Assembly (NCBI RefSeq): GCF_013363975.1
Contig: NZ_JABWGN010000012.1
Span: forward strand, 31,423 to 95,422
DNA: 64,000 nt
Source of the DNA: Nonomuraea montanisoli
GTDB lineage: Bacteria > Actinomycetota > Actinomycetes > Streptosporangiales > Streptosporangiaceae
Direction of reading: 5' to 3'
The notes under the pieces were generated by a model. The model saw nothing but the letters and a program-made list of their open reading frames with translations. It had not been told where the DNA came from and searched no databases. Every line of letters begins with the position of its first letter. The first letter of the stretch is position 1. The translations under genes were made by a program, and so were the position numbers. Below are positions 45,158 through 53,851 of the stretch, in pieces.

Positions 45158-45932
45158 CTGCCCATATGCTAGGGACGCGAACCCGCCACGCCAACCCCTT
45201 GGCGGAGGCCATCGTGGGAAATGGGGAAGGTTGTGGCGATGCTGCCGACCCGGGTCGCTACCGACACTCCGCGTCACGACCACCGTCAGGGGTCTCGTCG
45301 CTCATCGGGGCGGCAATGACGCGCACCCAGCTCGCCCGAGAGCCCGGCATGCACCCCGCCACCATCGGGCGAGCGCGGGTTTCTGCCTGATCGTGTTCGC
45401 GTCGGAGGCGGTCGGGCGGCAGGGGCGGCCCGCCTGGGGTTCGGCCTGATGCTGAAGTTCTTCGAACAGGAGGGCCGGGGCGCGCAGGTCACCTGATGCA
45501 CATCCCGACCGGACCGGCCGGCCAGCGGGATGGGGGTGGGCTCAGCGGCCCGCCGGCGAACAGACCGGAGATGAAGCGGTCCAGGTCACCCGTGGTGGAG
45601 GTCGCGCCGGCGGGTAGCCCTACACGTTGAGGTCGACCCGCCCACCCTTGCTCATGGTCAGACAGCCGGGCAGATACGGCCGGGGCACGGGCCGTGCTAT
45701 GGCCCGGCACGGCGGCCCTGGTCTGGTGCACTTCAGCGGCTTCAGGATGCGCGGTAGCCGGAGGAGGTCGAAGGTGAGAAGTCAAGGCGGCGCTCGATCT
45801 CCTCGTCCGGGGAGGTGGCCGGGGCGCCCTCGCGTTCCCTGGGGCAGGACCCTCCGACTTCACCCGCAGCGCGGGCGCCACCATCGGAGGGCCGCCGCAG
45901 CCGGCCATGGGTGCACTGATGACAGCACTGGG
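45158..45932. other. Region of gene scraps
   Basis: Apart from the Tn3 fragment at 45425-45496, the plus strand shows a helix-turn-helix-like text at 45316-45375 (MTRTQLAREPGMHPATIGRA) with no continuation. No intact gene is visible. Confidence 0.4.
45425..45496 (+). pseudogene. Fragment of a Tn3-family transposase (N-terminal DUF4158-like segment)
   Basis: The frame GARLGFGLMLKFFEQEGR matches the remembered conserved segment RLGFALMLKFFELEGRF near the start of Tn3-type transposases. It ends at TGA 45494-45496 after only 24 codons. Together with the C-terminal fragment at 50193, it shows that Tn3 elements once occupied this region. Confidence 0.5.
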
Positions 45933-46745
45933 TCAGGTGGAGCCACGGCAGACCAGCATCGGAACGATCACCGGGTCCGGCGGTGACGGGGGTGGGACCG
46001 CACCGGGCAGAAAGGCCGCGACGTGTTCCACGGCGAGAATGCCGAGGCGGTGCTTGTCGATGGACAGGGTGGTGAGCGGGGGGTCCACCAGTTCGCCGAG
46101 AGTCAGGCCGTCGAAGCCGACGACAGCGAGGTCACCGGGGACGGATCTGCCGAGCGCGATGGCCTGACGCATGGCGCCGAGCGCGATGAGGTCGTTGTAG
46201 GCGAAGACGGCGGTGACGTCGGGATGCTCGGCGAGGAGCCGCTCCATGGCAGCGGCGCCACCCTGGACGGAGTTGCCGGCGGGCAGCACCCAGGTCTCGT
46301 CGACGGGCAGGCCGAGTCGGGCGGCGAGCGACAGGAACCGGTCGCGTCGGGCGTCGACCGGACGGTAGGTGGCGTGCTCGCGATTGTCGATCATGGCGAT
46401 GCGGACGTGACCACGTTCGACGAGGTGAGAGATGCCCTGTTCGACGCCTGCTTCGAAGTCGATGCTGACGCCGGGGATGGTCGTTTCGGTGCCCTCCTTG
46501 TCGAGGAGGACGAGGGGCACCCCTGCGGAAGCCAGAGCGGCGATGGCGTCCGGATCCGTGAGAAACCCGACGCAAGCGTCCGCTTGAGCGCTGACGGTCT
46601 GGGAGACCTGGCGTTCCTTGGCGAGGTCCGAGCTTGTGGTGTAGACCACGACCTGCCACCCCCGGCTGTCGGCGGCGTGCAGGACGCCTGCGGCGACCTC
46701 GGGGAAGAACGGGTTGAGCACATCCGCGATGACCAGGGCCAGAGT
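45933..46745 (-). pseudogene. LacI-family regulator lacking its DNA-binding domain
   Basis: The sensor domain is intact: TLALVIADVLNPFFPEVAAG, ERGHVRIAMIDNRE, VTAVFAYNDLIALGAMR, VPGDLAVVGFDGLTLGELVDPPLTTL and the end VCRGST. The N-terminal 60 residues expected for LacI proteins (helix-turn-helix and hinge) are missing; upstream sequence up to 46880 gives no such motif in any minus-strand frame. A GTG at 46721 could start a 262-residue protein that binds ligand but not DNA. I treat it as a pseudogene. Confidence 0.65.
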
Positions 46746-47055
46746 GGGAGGTGGCCACCGGTCAAGTCAAGGTCACAGTTCAGCCGAAGGTGATGCCGGA
46801 TGATGCGGAGGAGTTCAAAGGCGACCTTTGCATCTCCGCGCGGGCGTCGGCGCGATCTGGCTTGTGTCACTTCCAAGATCCAGTAGAGCGACGGGGCACA
46901 CTGAGCTGATCAAGCGCTGTGGGCAACGGTGGCAGTGGACCGGCGGCGGATCAGGCGTGGTGAGCCTGGCTTCCGCCGGGGGCAAGATGGCCCGCCCGTG
47001 TCCGCTCAGCGCGTTCTCGGCGCCGCCGGGGTGCGCGGCGATGGCCTTGCCGAGT
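46746..47055. other. Region without a convincing gene
   Basis: This is where the missing LacI N-terminus would have been. The frames here show no motif. The minus strand reads DNGAELGKAIAAHPGGAENA near 47000-47060, of unknown origin. Confidence 0.4.
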
Positions 47056-47478
47056 TCAGCGCCGTTGTCCATGGCCAGGTTGGCGCTCGGCCCGGGGCGC
47101 CGCGTTCAGCGGGTGGATCTCCTGGACAGGCTCGCCGGACATGTCCTCGAAGATCAAGTGTTTCGTGGCCATGTATTCCGCCATGTAGTCGCGCTGACCG
47201 TGGGTCGTGACGGCCTGGACGCTGACCCAGTGCTCCAGGAGGGTGAACAGGTGCGGGTTTTCGCGATCCTGGAAGACGCGGAACTCCAGGCAGTCCGGGT
47301 TGGCACGGATCGGGCCGGCGATCTTTTCCAGCGCCCGCTCGGCTGCCTCGATCTTGTCCGGCCGGGCCCGCAGCCGCACGGTGAAGACTATGGGCCCCGG
47401 GTACTCCTTGGGGGACGCGGCCTGCCTACGGTCTTTGGCCTCGTCCGGTTCCGGGACGGCGGAGAGGGTGTCGGACAC
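47056..47478 (-). CDS. ABM-domain (antibiotic biosynthesis monooxygenase-like) protein
   Basis: The 140-residue product has a ferredoxin-like ABM fold: IVFTVRLRARPDKIEAAERALEKIAGPIRANPDCLEFRVF and FTLLEHWVSVQAVTTHGQRDYMAEYMAT. Such small proteins act as cofactor-free oxygenases or as stress-response partners. The start is GTG at 47478. It is 74 bases downstream of the flavin reductase gene on the same strand, and the two probably form an operon controlled by the divergent MarR. Confidence 0.82.
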   Translation of the reverse strand: MSDTLSAVPEPDEAKDRRQAASPKEYPGPIVFTVRLRARPDKIEAAERALEKIAGPIRANPDCLEFRVFQDRENPHLFTLLEHWVSVQAVTTHGQRDYMAEYMATKHLIFEDMSGEPVQEIHPLNAAPRAERQPGHGQRR

Positions 47479-47552
47479 GGGTTCCCACTTTCACTGGCTG
47501 GACTGGCGGTGACTGCCGGTAGGTGATGGTGTGGCGTCCGTCGGCGGCGACG

Positions 47553-48212
47553 TCACGCCGCTGACTCCTTGGCGGCGTCCGCGTCGAGCATCGCGGTGCG
47601 CAGCCGGATCCGGCCCGGCAGCAACTCCCCGGCTGCGCGGGCTTGCTCCAGTGCGACCGACCACCACGCCAGATCATCGAGTACGACATCGAGTCCCACG
47701 TTCGCCAGGGGGCTCGTCGGCCGACCGGCGTCATCGAACGCGTCGTTGACGAACGGGATCACGACCGTGTTGCGAAGCGGCACGGCCTCTGTCTCCACCA
47801 CGATCTGGGCGAGGTGCTCGATCGCCCGTATCCCCCCGCCGATGCCGGCGCTGTAGCCGACGACGGCGACCGGCTTATTGCGGAACGCGAAGGACGCCCA
47901 GGCCGAGTCGATGGCGTTCTTCAGGACACCCGGGAGGCTGTGGTTGTACTCGCCTGTCACGACGATGTAGGCATCCGCGTCCTTGATCTTCCGGTTCCAT
48001 GCCTTCACGACCGGCTCGGAGTACGTCGGGTCGTTGATGTCGCCCAGGGTGCCGAAATGCTCGGAGAAGAACGGCAGCGGCCAGTCTCGCAGGTCCAGCA
48101 CCTCGACATCGAAGCTTCCGTGGTCGGCAGCGACGGACGCCACCCAGGGCGCCACCCTGTCCGCCGCCCTGGTCAGGCGAGTGGTTCCCACGATGATCTT
48201 CAGCTTGGACAT
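47553..48212 (-). CDS. NADPH-dependent FMN reductase (flavodoxin-like)
   Basis: The ATG at 48212 (MSKLKIIVGTTRLTRAADR) follows GGAGG, giving 219 residues. The flavin phosphate loop GTTR at the start, the segment ADAYIVVTGEYNHSLPGVLKNAIDSAWASF, and GYSAGIGGGIRAIEHL are typical of the SsuE/ChrR-like reductases. It reduces FMN or quinones with NAD(P)H. It is divergent from a MarR gene, a usual pairing for quinone or oxidant response. Confidence 0.9.
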   Translation of the reverse strand: MSKLKIIVGTTRLTRAADRVAPWVASVAADHGSFDVEVLDLRDWPLPFFSEHFGTLGDINDPTYSEPVVKAWNRKIKDADAYIVVTGEYNHSLPGVLKNAIDSAWASFAFRNKPVAVVGYSAGIGGGIRAIEHLAQIVVETEAVPLRNTVVIPFVNDAFDDAGRPTSPLANVGLDVVLDDLAWWSVALEQARAAGELLPGRIRLRTAMLDADAAKESAA

Positions 48213-48253
48213 CCGCGCCTCCGGGTTGTGATCAACAGATCGTGAGTGTATCC

Positions 48254-48297
48254 CCAATCATTGCAAAGTACCAATCATTTCCGAAGCACCGATCATT
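48254..48297. repeat. Three CCRATCATT direct repeats (probable MarR operator)
   Basis: CCAATCATT occurs at 48254 and 48271, and CCGATCATT at 48289, spaced 17 and 18 bases apart. They lie in the gap between the divergent reductase and MarR genes. Confidence 0.6.
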
Positions 48298-48320
48298 ATG
48301 GACGAGGATACGCTTGCCGG

Positions 48321-48806
48321 ATGGAAAGCACGCGGACGACCTTCGAGAGCCTGTCCATGCCGCTGATCGCCCACCTTGCACGCATGGGACGGCGTGCCGT
48401 CGACGCGTCGATCGAGCCCGGCGGTCTTCGCCACCGGCAGGTCATCGCGCTCAACCTGCTGAGCCAACGCGGGGCCATGAGCCAGCAGGCGGTCGGGGAG
48501 ATGCTCGGCCTTGATCCGAGCAACGTCGTCGGACTCCTCAACGAACTCGAGGAGCGTGGGCTGACGATCCGCCGTCGCGACCCGGCCGACCGCCGAAGGC
48601 ACATCGTCGAACTCTCCGAAGGCGGCGAGACGGCACTGAAGGCGGCTCAGGCGCGACTCGCGAGAGTTGAGGACACGATGCTCCACGCGCTCAGCCCCAA
48701 GGAGCGCGCAACCCTCCACGAGCTGCTGTTGCGCGCGGTAGGCACCGATCGCCCCGACTCCGACGAGAGCGGTCCGCGCCCCGCGTCGCCACCTCAATGC
48801 GACTGA
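48321..48806 (+). CDS. MarR-family transcriptional regulator
   Basis: From the ATG at 48321 (MESTRTTFESLSMPLIAHLAR) the product has 161 residues. The winged helix is visible as LRHRQVIALNLLSQRGAMSQQAVGEMLGLDPSNVVGLLNELEERGLTIRRRDPADRRRHIVELSEGG, with the DxRR wing of the family. It acts as a dimer that releases DNA on binding a phenolic ligand or on oxidation. It is divergent from the FMN reductase, and probably represses it and itself through the repeats at 48254-48297. Confidence 0.9.
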   Translation: MESTRTTFESLSMPLIAHLARMGRRAVDASIEPGGLRHRQVIALNLLSQRGAMSQQAVGEMLGLDPSNVVGLLNELEERGLTIRRRDPADRRRHIVELSEGGETALKAAQARLARVEDTMLHALSPKERATLHELLLRAVGTDRPDSDESGPRPASPPQCD

Positions 48807-49112
48807 AGTGGCAGTACCTCGGCGAGGGGCCCGCACTGATCGCGACGATCGGCACCCGCCCCTGGGCACGCCTCAGCGACCAGCAGCGCCACCAACGCTG
48901 TCCCCGCTCAAGCACAAGAACCTCAGCGTCCTGGGCCGCTCCAGCTTCACCCCCACCCAGCCGGCGGGCGGCACCCCTACGCCCGCCGCGCGACCCGGAC
49001 GCGTGTGCCGCCGCCTTGGTCAGCCGCTTCGCAGCCGTGACGGTCTGCTCCCCCGCGGCCCGGAGGCCGCCACGGCGTGGTTGCAGCCGTTGGCGGGAGG
49101 CATCGTCACGTC
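48807..49112. other. Intergenic region, nothing recognised
   Basis: It lies between two converging genes. No motif-bearing frame or strong terminator was seen. Confidence 0.45.
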
Positions 49113-49916
49113 CTACTCGGCCGGGTCCCAGGCACTGAGCTGCTCGAAGATACGTCGGTCGCCGTCGAGCTCCAGGGAGTCGATCGGGATACGGTCGTGC
49201 AGGATGAAGACCAGCTCGCCGGCCGTGCCCCGAGCGGAGAAGAAGGCGGCGGCCGCGTTCGGGTCCTGGCCGGCAGCGGTGGCCGGCATGGTGCCGGCCC
49301 CGGGGAGGCGGGCGGTCCGTGCGCCGTCGGCGGAGAGCGAGAGCCGCCAGGAACGCCCCTCGGAGGCGTGGAAGTCGATGGCAGCGGGCTTGTGCGGCCA
49401 GGCACTCGTCGTTGCGACGCAGGTGGACAGGAACTCGTCGACACCGTCCAGCGCCACCTCGACCGGCAGCGGCTGCGGGGCACCTATGGTGATCTGGGCG
49501 TCGTACGTGTGCACCGCCATCTGCTGGAGCTGGTGCCGAGCTACGGCACCGGAGGTCTGCGGCGACTGCGACGCCTCCCACCACGTCCAGCAACCGCGAT
49601 CCGGGCCGGCCTTCCGCAATGCGTCCAGCAGGTGCTCCGTGGACTCCGCCAACCAGGCCAGCAGGGCCTCGCGCTCCCGAGGCGCAGCCGGGGCGCCCTG
49701 CGCCGCGGACTTGGCCGGAGCAGGCCCTGCCGCGACAGTGACGGCCCAGTCGCGGCGCCCCTCGCCGATGTGCTGCGCCAGATCGAACAGCGTCCACTCG
49801 GGGCAGGTCGGCACCTGTACGTCGAGGCTGGGCGCGGAGGCGACCGCGGCGCGGAAGGCAGTCGACCGTTCGTCGATCAGTCGCAGCAGAACGGGGAACT
49901 CGAGTGTCGTTGTCAC
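49113..49916 (-). CDS. Maleylpyruvate isomerase-family (mycothiol-dependent, DinB-like) protein
   Basis: The 267-residue protein begins with the four-helix part of the mycothiol maleylpyruvate isomerase family: FPVLLRLIDERSTAFRAAV, VPTCPEWTLFDLAQHIGEGRRDW and, later, RHQLQQMAVHTYDAQITIG, where the His and Glu/Asp residues form a metal site. A C-terminal domain (DFHASEGRSWRLSLSADG and VFILHDRIPIDSLELDGD) follows, as in actinobacterial members. It probably transfers mycothiol or binds a metal; the substrate is unknown. The start is GTG at 49916. Confidence 0.85.
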   Translation of the reverse strand: MTTTLEFPVLLRLIDERSTAFRAAVASAPSLDVQVPTCPEWTLFDLAQHIGEGRRDWAVTVAAGPAPAKSAAQGAPAAPREREALLAWLAESTEHLLDALRKAGPDRGCWTWWEASQSPQTSGAVARHQLQQMAVHTYDAQITIGAPQPLPVEVALDGVDEFLSTCVATTSAWPHKPAAIDFHASEGRSWRLSLSADGARTARLPGAGTMPATAAGQDPNAAAAFFSARGTAGELVFILHDRIPIDSLELDGDRRIFEQLSAWDPAE

Positions 49917-50192
49917 CCTGAATCTCTATCACTGTCGTTCCGCACAGCCGCCATCGCGGGCGGACCCTCACCACCGCGGAGAAAGGAGCGCCGGCAGCGC
50001 ATCGGAGGCCTGCTGCGGTACCACCGCCTGCTGCACCCCGGACGAGGAAGCCCTCGACCGGCCCAGAGCCCGGCCGAGGCGAAGGCCGCCGCCGACTGCG
50101 CGCGCGGCAGCTGAGGCACGGACCGGACGGGAGGCCGGTGAGCACGGCGACGACGCCGGGCCGCGGTGCTGACCGGCGCACCGGTGTCCGGG

Positions 50193-50375
50193 TCAGCCCT
50201 CGGCGTCCTCGCCGTCTTTCTGGGAGGCCTCGGCCGGGTCGCGCAGGGGCCGAAGCACGCCGCCTGCCGGGGTCGAGCCGCGGAAGCTGTAGCGGCCCAG
50301 CACGTTCAGGTAGCGGGTGGTCCACAGCACCGCGCGGCGTTCAGCACCAGGCCGAGCGCGCCGAGCGGTGATCGC
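50193..50375 (-). pseudogene. C-terminal fragment of a Tn3-family transposase
   Basis: The text PLGALGLVLNA is followed, one frame away, by AVLWTTRYLNVLGRYSFRGS and VLRPLRDPAEASQKDGEDAEG with the stop at 50193. This is the characteristic end of Tn3 transposases. A one-base change within AACGCCGCGCGG shifts the frame, and the catalytic DDE part is missing. The remaining 300 bases upstream and 270 bases downstream show no inverted repeats that I can recognise. Confidence 0.7.
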
Positions 50376-50527
50376 GCTGAGGATTCAGAGCCAGGATGCG
50401 AGCGGGCCACTGCTCGATCTGGACGAGGGCCCGTCCATCCACGGTCATCCACATCCTCCCCGCCGCCCTGGGACGCCAGGAGCCTGAGCATCGAGCTGTC
50501 CTGAGCCATGTCCGCGCCGCAGGTGCT

Positions 50528-51334
50528 TCACGCGGGCGGGCCCGCCTTGACGCGCTGCACCAGTCGTTCCACCGACCCCCGGTAGCTGTGGAGATGTTCC
50601 AGCCACCACGTGGCGCCCGCCTCGGCGTAGTCCCGCACCGACGAGCCGGGCTCGCTCACCCCGATGACCGCCACCTCGAGGTCACCCGCAGTAGCCCGGT
50701 GCCGGCGCAGCTCACTGACCTGAGCGGCCAGGGAGCCGGCCGAGAGCGTCATGCGGCCCTCCCGGTCGTCGCCAGCGACGATCCAGCCGTCCCAGCGCGC
50801 GGCACGCCGAAGGGCGCCCGGAGCCGTGCCGCCGACCCACACCGGGACCCGGGGCCGCTGGAGGGGCAGCGCCGCGAGCCGCACCCCATCAACGGTGTAG
50901 TGAGCGCCCCGGTGGTGCACCTCCTCGCCGGACCAGAGCGCGACCATCACGTCGAGCGCCTCGTCGAGCACGACCCCGCCGGGACGCGCAGAGCCGAAGG
51001 CGGTGAACTCCTGCCTCACGCCGCCCAGCCCAGCGCCCAAGATCGCGCGGCCGCCGCTCAGCCTGTCGAGCGTCGCAACCGTCTGGGCCAGCCTCTCCGG
51101 ACGGTGCCGGGCCACGGCCGTCACCGCCGTGCCCAGCCTGATCCGCGAAGTCGCCTGCGCCGCCGCGGCCAACGTCACCCACGGGTCGGCCGATGGCATG
51201 CCCCAGGCGAAGGCCAGATGGTCCCACACCAGCACGGCGTCCCACCCGGCGGCCTCGGCCTCGCAGGCGAGGGTGACCAGGTGTGCCGGCTCCGCTAGGT
51301 CACCGAGGATCGCGACGTCGATGCCATAACGCAT
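50528..51334 (-). CDS. LLM-class flavin (F420)-dependent oxidoreductase
   Basis: I use the ATG at 51334 (MRYGIDVAILGDLAEPAHLV) with GGTGGGGG upstream, giving 268 residues; longer frames have no support. The luciferase-like barrel shows CEAEAAGWDAVLVWDHL, GTAVTAVARHRPERLAQTVATLDRLSGGRAILGAGLG and PVWVGGTAPGALRRAARWDGW. In actinomycetes such proteins mostly use F420. It reduces or oxidises an unknown substrate in the cytoplasm. Confidence 0.9.
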   Translation of the reverse strand: MRYGIDVAILGDLAEPAHLVTLACEAEAAGWDAVLVWDHLAFAWGMPSADPWVTLAAAAQATSRIRLGTAVTAVARHRPERLAQTVATLDRLSGGRAILGAGLGGVRQEFTAFGSARPGGVVLDEALDVMVALWSGEEVHHRGAHYTVDGVRLAALPLQRPRVPVWVGGTAPGALRRAARWDGWIVAGDDREGRMTLSAGSLAAQVSELRRHRATAGDLEVAVIGVSEPGSSVRDYAEAGATWWLEHLHSYRGSVERLVQRVKAGPPA

Positions 51335-51483
51335 GCCCCCACCCAAGCACCCGGTACCGACACTCTGTTGGGGCCGCGATCGCTCAGCGCGGCATCGACG
51401 AGCGGTGAGCGCTGTCGAAGAGAGGTCTGGTCTCATTCCATGTCGCGCTGACACAGCACGCGGGAGGTCGTGAGGATGTAGGC

Positions 51484-52392
51484 ATGAGTTCATCGCAGCC
51501 CCTCGCCGCCCACGCGTCCGAGCCGGACACAACCTCAGGCGGGGCGGTGAATACTGCCGGCGCGGGGTCCGGCCCCCCGTCGCCGCGCACCCCTGGGTCC
51601 GCCCCGGGTCACCGCTACTTGCTCGACAACGCCCGGGTGGAGGCGGGCGAGCGGTTCACCTGGCTGGCCGAGCTGTTCGACGGCGTCACACTAGGGCACT
51701 TCGACCGGCTCGGACTGAAGGCGGGCTGGCGCTGCTGGGAAGTCGGCGCCGGAGGCCCCAGCATTCCCGAGGCACTCGCCACGGCCGTCGGGCCCACCGG
51801 TTACGCGCTGGCCACGGACATCAATCCGGCCTGGTTGGACCCGCACGGCGGGTACGAGGTGCTCCAGCACGACATCGTCGGGGCCCCGCCGCCGCAGCCA
51901 GGCACGTTCGACCTGGTACACGCCCGGCTCGTGCTCGTCCACGTGCCCGACCGTGCCCGCGCGTTGGCGACGATGGTGGCGGCGCTGCGCCCCGGTGGCT
52001 GGCTGCTGGTCGAGGACGCCGATACCGAGCTGCAGCCGCTGGCCTGCCTTGATGAGGTTGGCCCGGCACAGCAGCGCGCCAACCGGCTGCGGCGCGCCGT
52101 CCGGGAGTTGATGACCCGCCGCGGCGCCGACCTCCGCTACGGCCGCACGCTGCCGCGGGCGTTGCGCGCGGCCGGCCTGGTCGATGTCACGGCGACCGGC
52201 TGTTTCCCGGTCGGCGGGGTAGCCTGCGACCAGCTGGAGGCCGCGACGGTGCGCATGGTCCGCGCCGAGTTGCTCGCCGCTGGGTTGGCCGACGACGCCG
52301 AGATCGACGCGCACCTGGCCGCCATCGATGCCGGCGAGCTCGACCTCACCCTCGCGCCGCTGATCTCGGCATGGGGACGCCGCCCGGGATAG
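51484..52392 (+). CDS. SAM-dependent methyltransferase
   Basis: The 302-residue protein has a disordered Ser/Pro-rich N-terminus (1-40), then a class I fold with CWEVGAGGPSIPEALA (SAM loop), ALATDINPAWL, FDLVHARLVLVHVPDRARAL and LRPGGWLLVEDADT. This pattern fits small-molecule methyltransferases of actinomycetes. No linked pathway is visible, and it is divergent from the LLM oxidoreductase. Confidence 0.85.
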   Translation: MSSSQPLAAHASEPDTTSGGAVNTAGAGSGPPSPRTPGSAPGHRYLLDNARVEAGERFTWLAELFDGVTLGHFDRLGLKAGWRCWEVGAGGPSIPEALATAVGPTGYALATDINPAWLDPHGGYEVLQHDIVGAPPPQPGTFDLVHARLVLVHVPDRARALATMVAALRPGGWLLVEDADTELQPLACLDEVGPAQQRANRLRRAVRELMTRRGADLRYGRTLPRALRAAGLVDVTATGCFPVGGVACDQLEAATVRMVRAELLAAGLADDAEIDAHLAAIDAGELDLTLAPLISAWGRRPG

Positions 52393-52647
52393 CCCGCGGC
52401 GTCCGAGCCGTGGTCAGCCACAGGCCGGTGAATACGGCGTTGGCCGGCGTCGGCCACGCCGCGATCGACGACGTGGAGATCCGGGTGGCGGCGCTCGATC
52501 CGCACGTGTGATCTCGCCGGACTCAACGCCATGCTGAGCCACATCATCAGCGCGTCCGAGCCGGGTGATCGCAACCGCCGCAAGCCGCCCGGAGCACTGC
52601 AAGCCGGGCTCAATCCCTGCGCAAGGCGCCGCCCTTAGTGTCGCAGC

Positions 52648-53286
52648 GTGTTCAAACGACTGGTCCTCGGCGCCGCTCTCACTGCGGCTGCGACACTGAC
52701 GCTCGCCTCCGCCGGCCCCGCCTTCGCCGCTCCCGTCTCGGCCGGGACACCCGCGCCCGGCAAGGTGGCGAACAAGCTGTTCCGCGCCTGGCTGGCCGCC
52801 GACCGCGTGGCCGCGGCGAAGGCAGCCACCCCCGCTGCGGTCAAGACGATCTTCACTTATGTCTACCGCGCGCCCGATCGCTTCGACGGCTGCTCCGGCA
52901 ACGTGTGCCGGTTCGTGCACACAAGCGTGCGCGTGCCCGGCGGGCTTGACGGCATCGCGATGGTGGTCACCGGCTCGAAGGTCACCAAGGTCTACCTGTC
53001 GCGGCACATCACCGAGCCGCCCACCGTGGCCAAGCATCTCTTCGCCGCCTGGAAGCGGGGCGACAAGTACGGCGGCCTGGAGGTCGCCACCTCCGCCACG
53101 GTGCAGAAGCTGTTCGAGGTCAAGTACGACCCGCGCGGCGTCACCCACTTCTTCCAGGGCTGCAGCAAGGAGCCGCAGGGTTACTCGTGCGCCTACTCCT
53201 ATGAGGGCGGTGCGATGCTGATGCACGTACGCGGCTCCCGGAGCGCCGGCTACGAAGTTCGCTCGATCTCCTACCTGGCCGACTGA
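52648..53286 (+). CDS. Secreted protein with two homologous halves, function unknown
   Basis: The GTG start opens a signal peptide (FKRLVLGAALTAAATLTLASAGPAFAAP, cleaved near residue 28), giving 212 residues. The mature part seems to be two copies of one unit: VANKLFRAWLAADRVAAAKAATPAAVKTIF to KVTKVYLSRH, and VAKHLFAAWKRGDKYGGLEVATSATVQKLF to the end. Each copy has a Cys pair (CSGNVC; CSKEPQGYSC). I recognise no catalytic residues. The fold may resemble the NTF2/SnoaL-type cone seen in small exported proteins, but this is a guess. The 255 bases upstream hold no clear gene. Confidence 0.75.
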   Translation: MFKRLVLGAALTAAATLTLASAGPAFAAPVSAGTPAPGKVANKLFRAWLAADRVAAAKAATPAAVKTIFTYVYRAPDRFDGCSGNVCRFVHTSVRVPGGLDGIAMVVTGSKVTKVYLSRHITEPPTVAKHLFAAWKRGDKYGGLEVATSATVQKLFEVKYDPRGVTHFFQGCSKEPQGYSCAYSYEGGAMLMHVRGSRSAGYEVRSISYLAD

Positions 53287-53851
53287 GGGGAGAGCAGTCA
53301 GGGGCTTGCCAGGTCGACTTCAGGCGGCCGTACGCGATCGAAGACCCGCCCGGGTGAACAGCTGAGCCATGCCCTATGGCGGCCCTCGTCCAGATCGAGC
53401 AGCGATGCCAGTCGCGCCGAGCTGCTCGACCAAGGCGGCCCCGCGCTCTGGCAGGAGTTCATGGACGAGTTTCGCCGCTCGCACCTGACAAGATCATATC
53501 GCTTTGATCTGCGGACAAGACGGTGGCCGCCCCACCCACGGGCCCAAAGAGCTGGTGAGCATCGACATGCAGGCCCCCAGCACTGGATCAGTTCACCGCG
53601 CCCGACCCGGGGCCGGGTGGACGCCGGGTTCGACCTCGGCCAACGGGCCCTTCTCACACCCGTCCTGACGGCTGCGGCGTGTCCGGCTCCGCGATCGCAT
53701 GGTGACTGACACATGCGACAGTCGTGGGCCAGCTGCTGGATGGGGCGCTGGCCCACGACGGCGCCGGGCGTCCTGGGTTCAACGATCTCCCCAGGACGCC
53801 ATCAGTGCCAGGGCCGCGTTCCGGTCGAATGCGTCGACCGGCGTCAAGTTG
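53287..53851. other. Intergenic region, nothing recognised
   Basis: It lies between converging genes. The short frames here have no motif. A local drop in GC occurs at 53460-53520 without an evident feature. Confidence 0.4.

Noticed and set aside
45316..45375. A helix-turn-helix-like text (MTRTQLAREPGMHPATIGRA)
   Set aside because: Only about 20 residues look meaningful and nothing continues the domain on either side; it is too short to call a gene.
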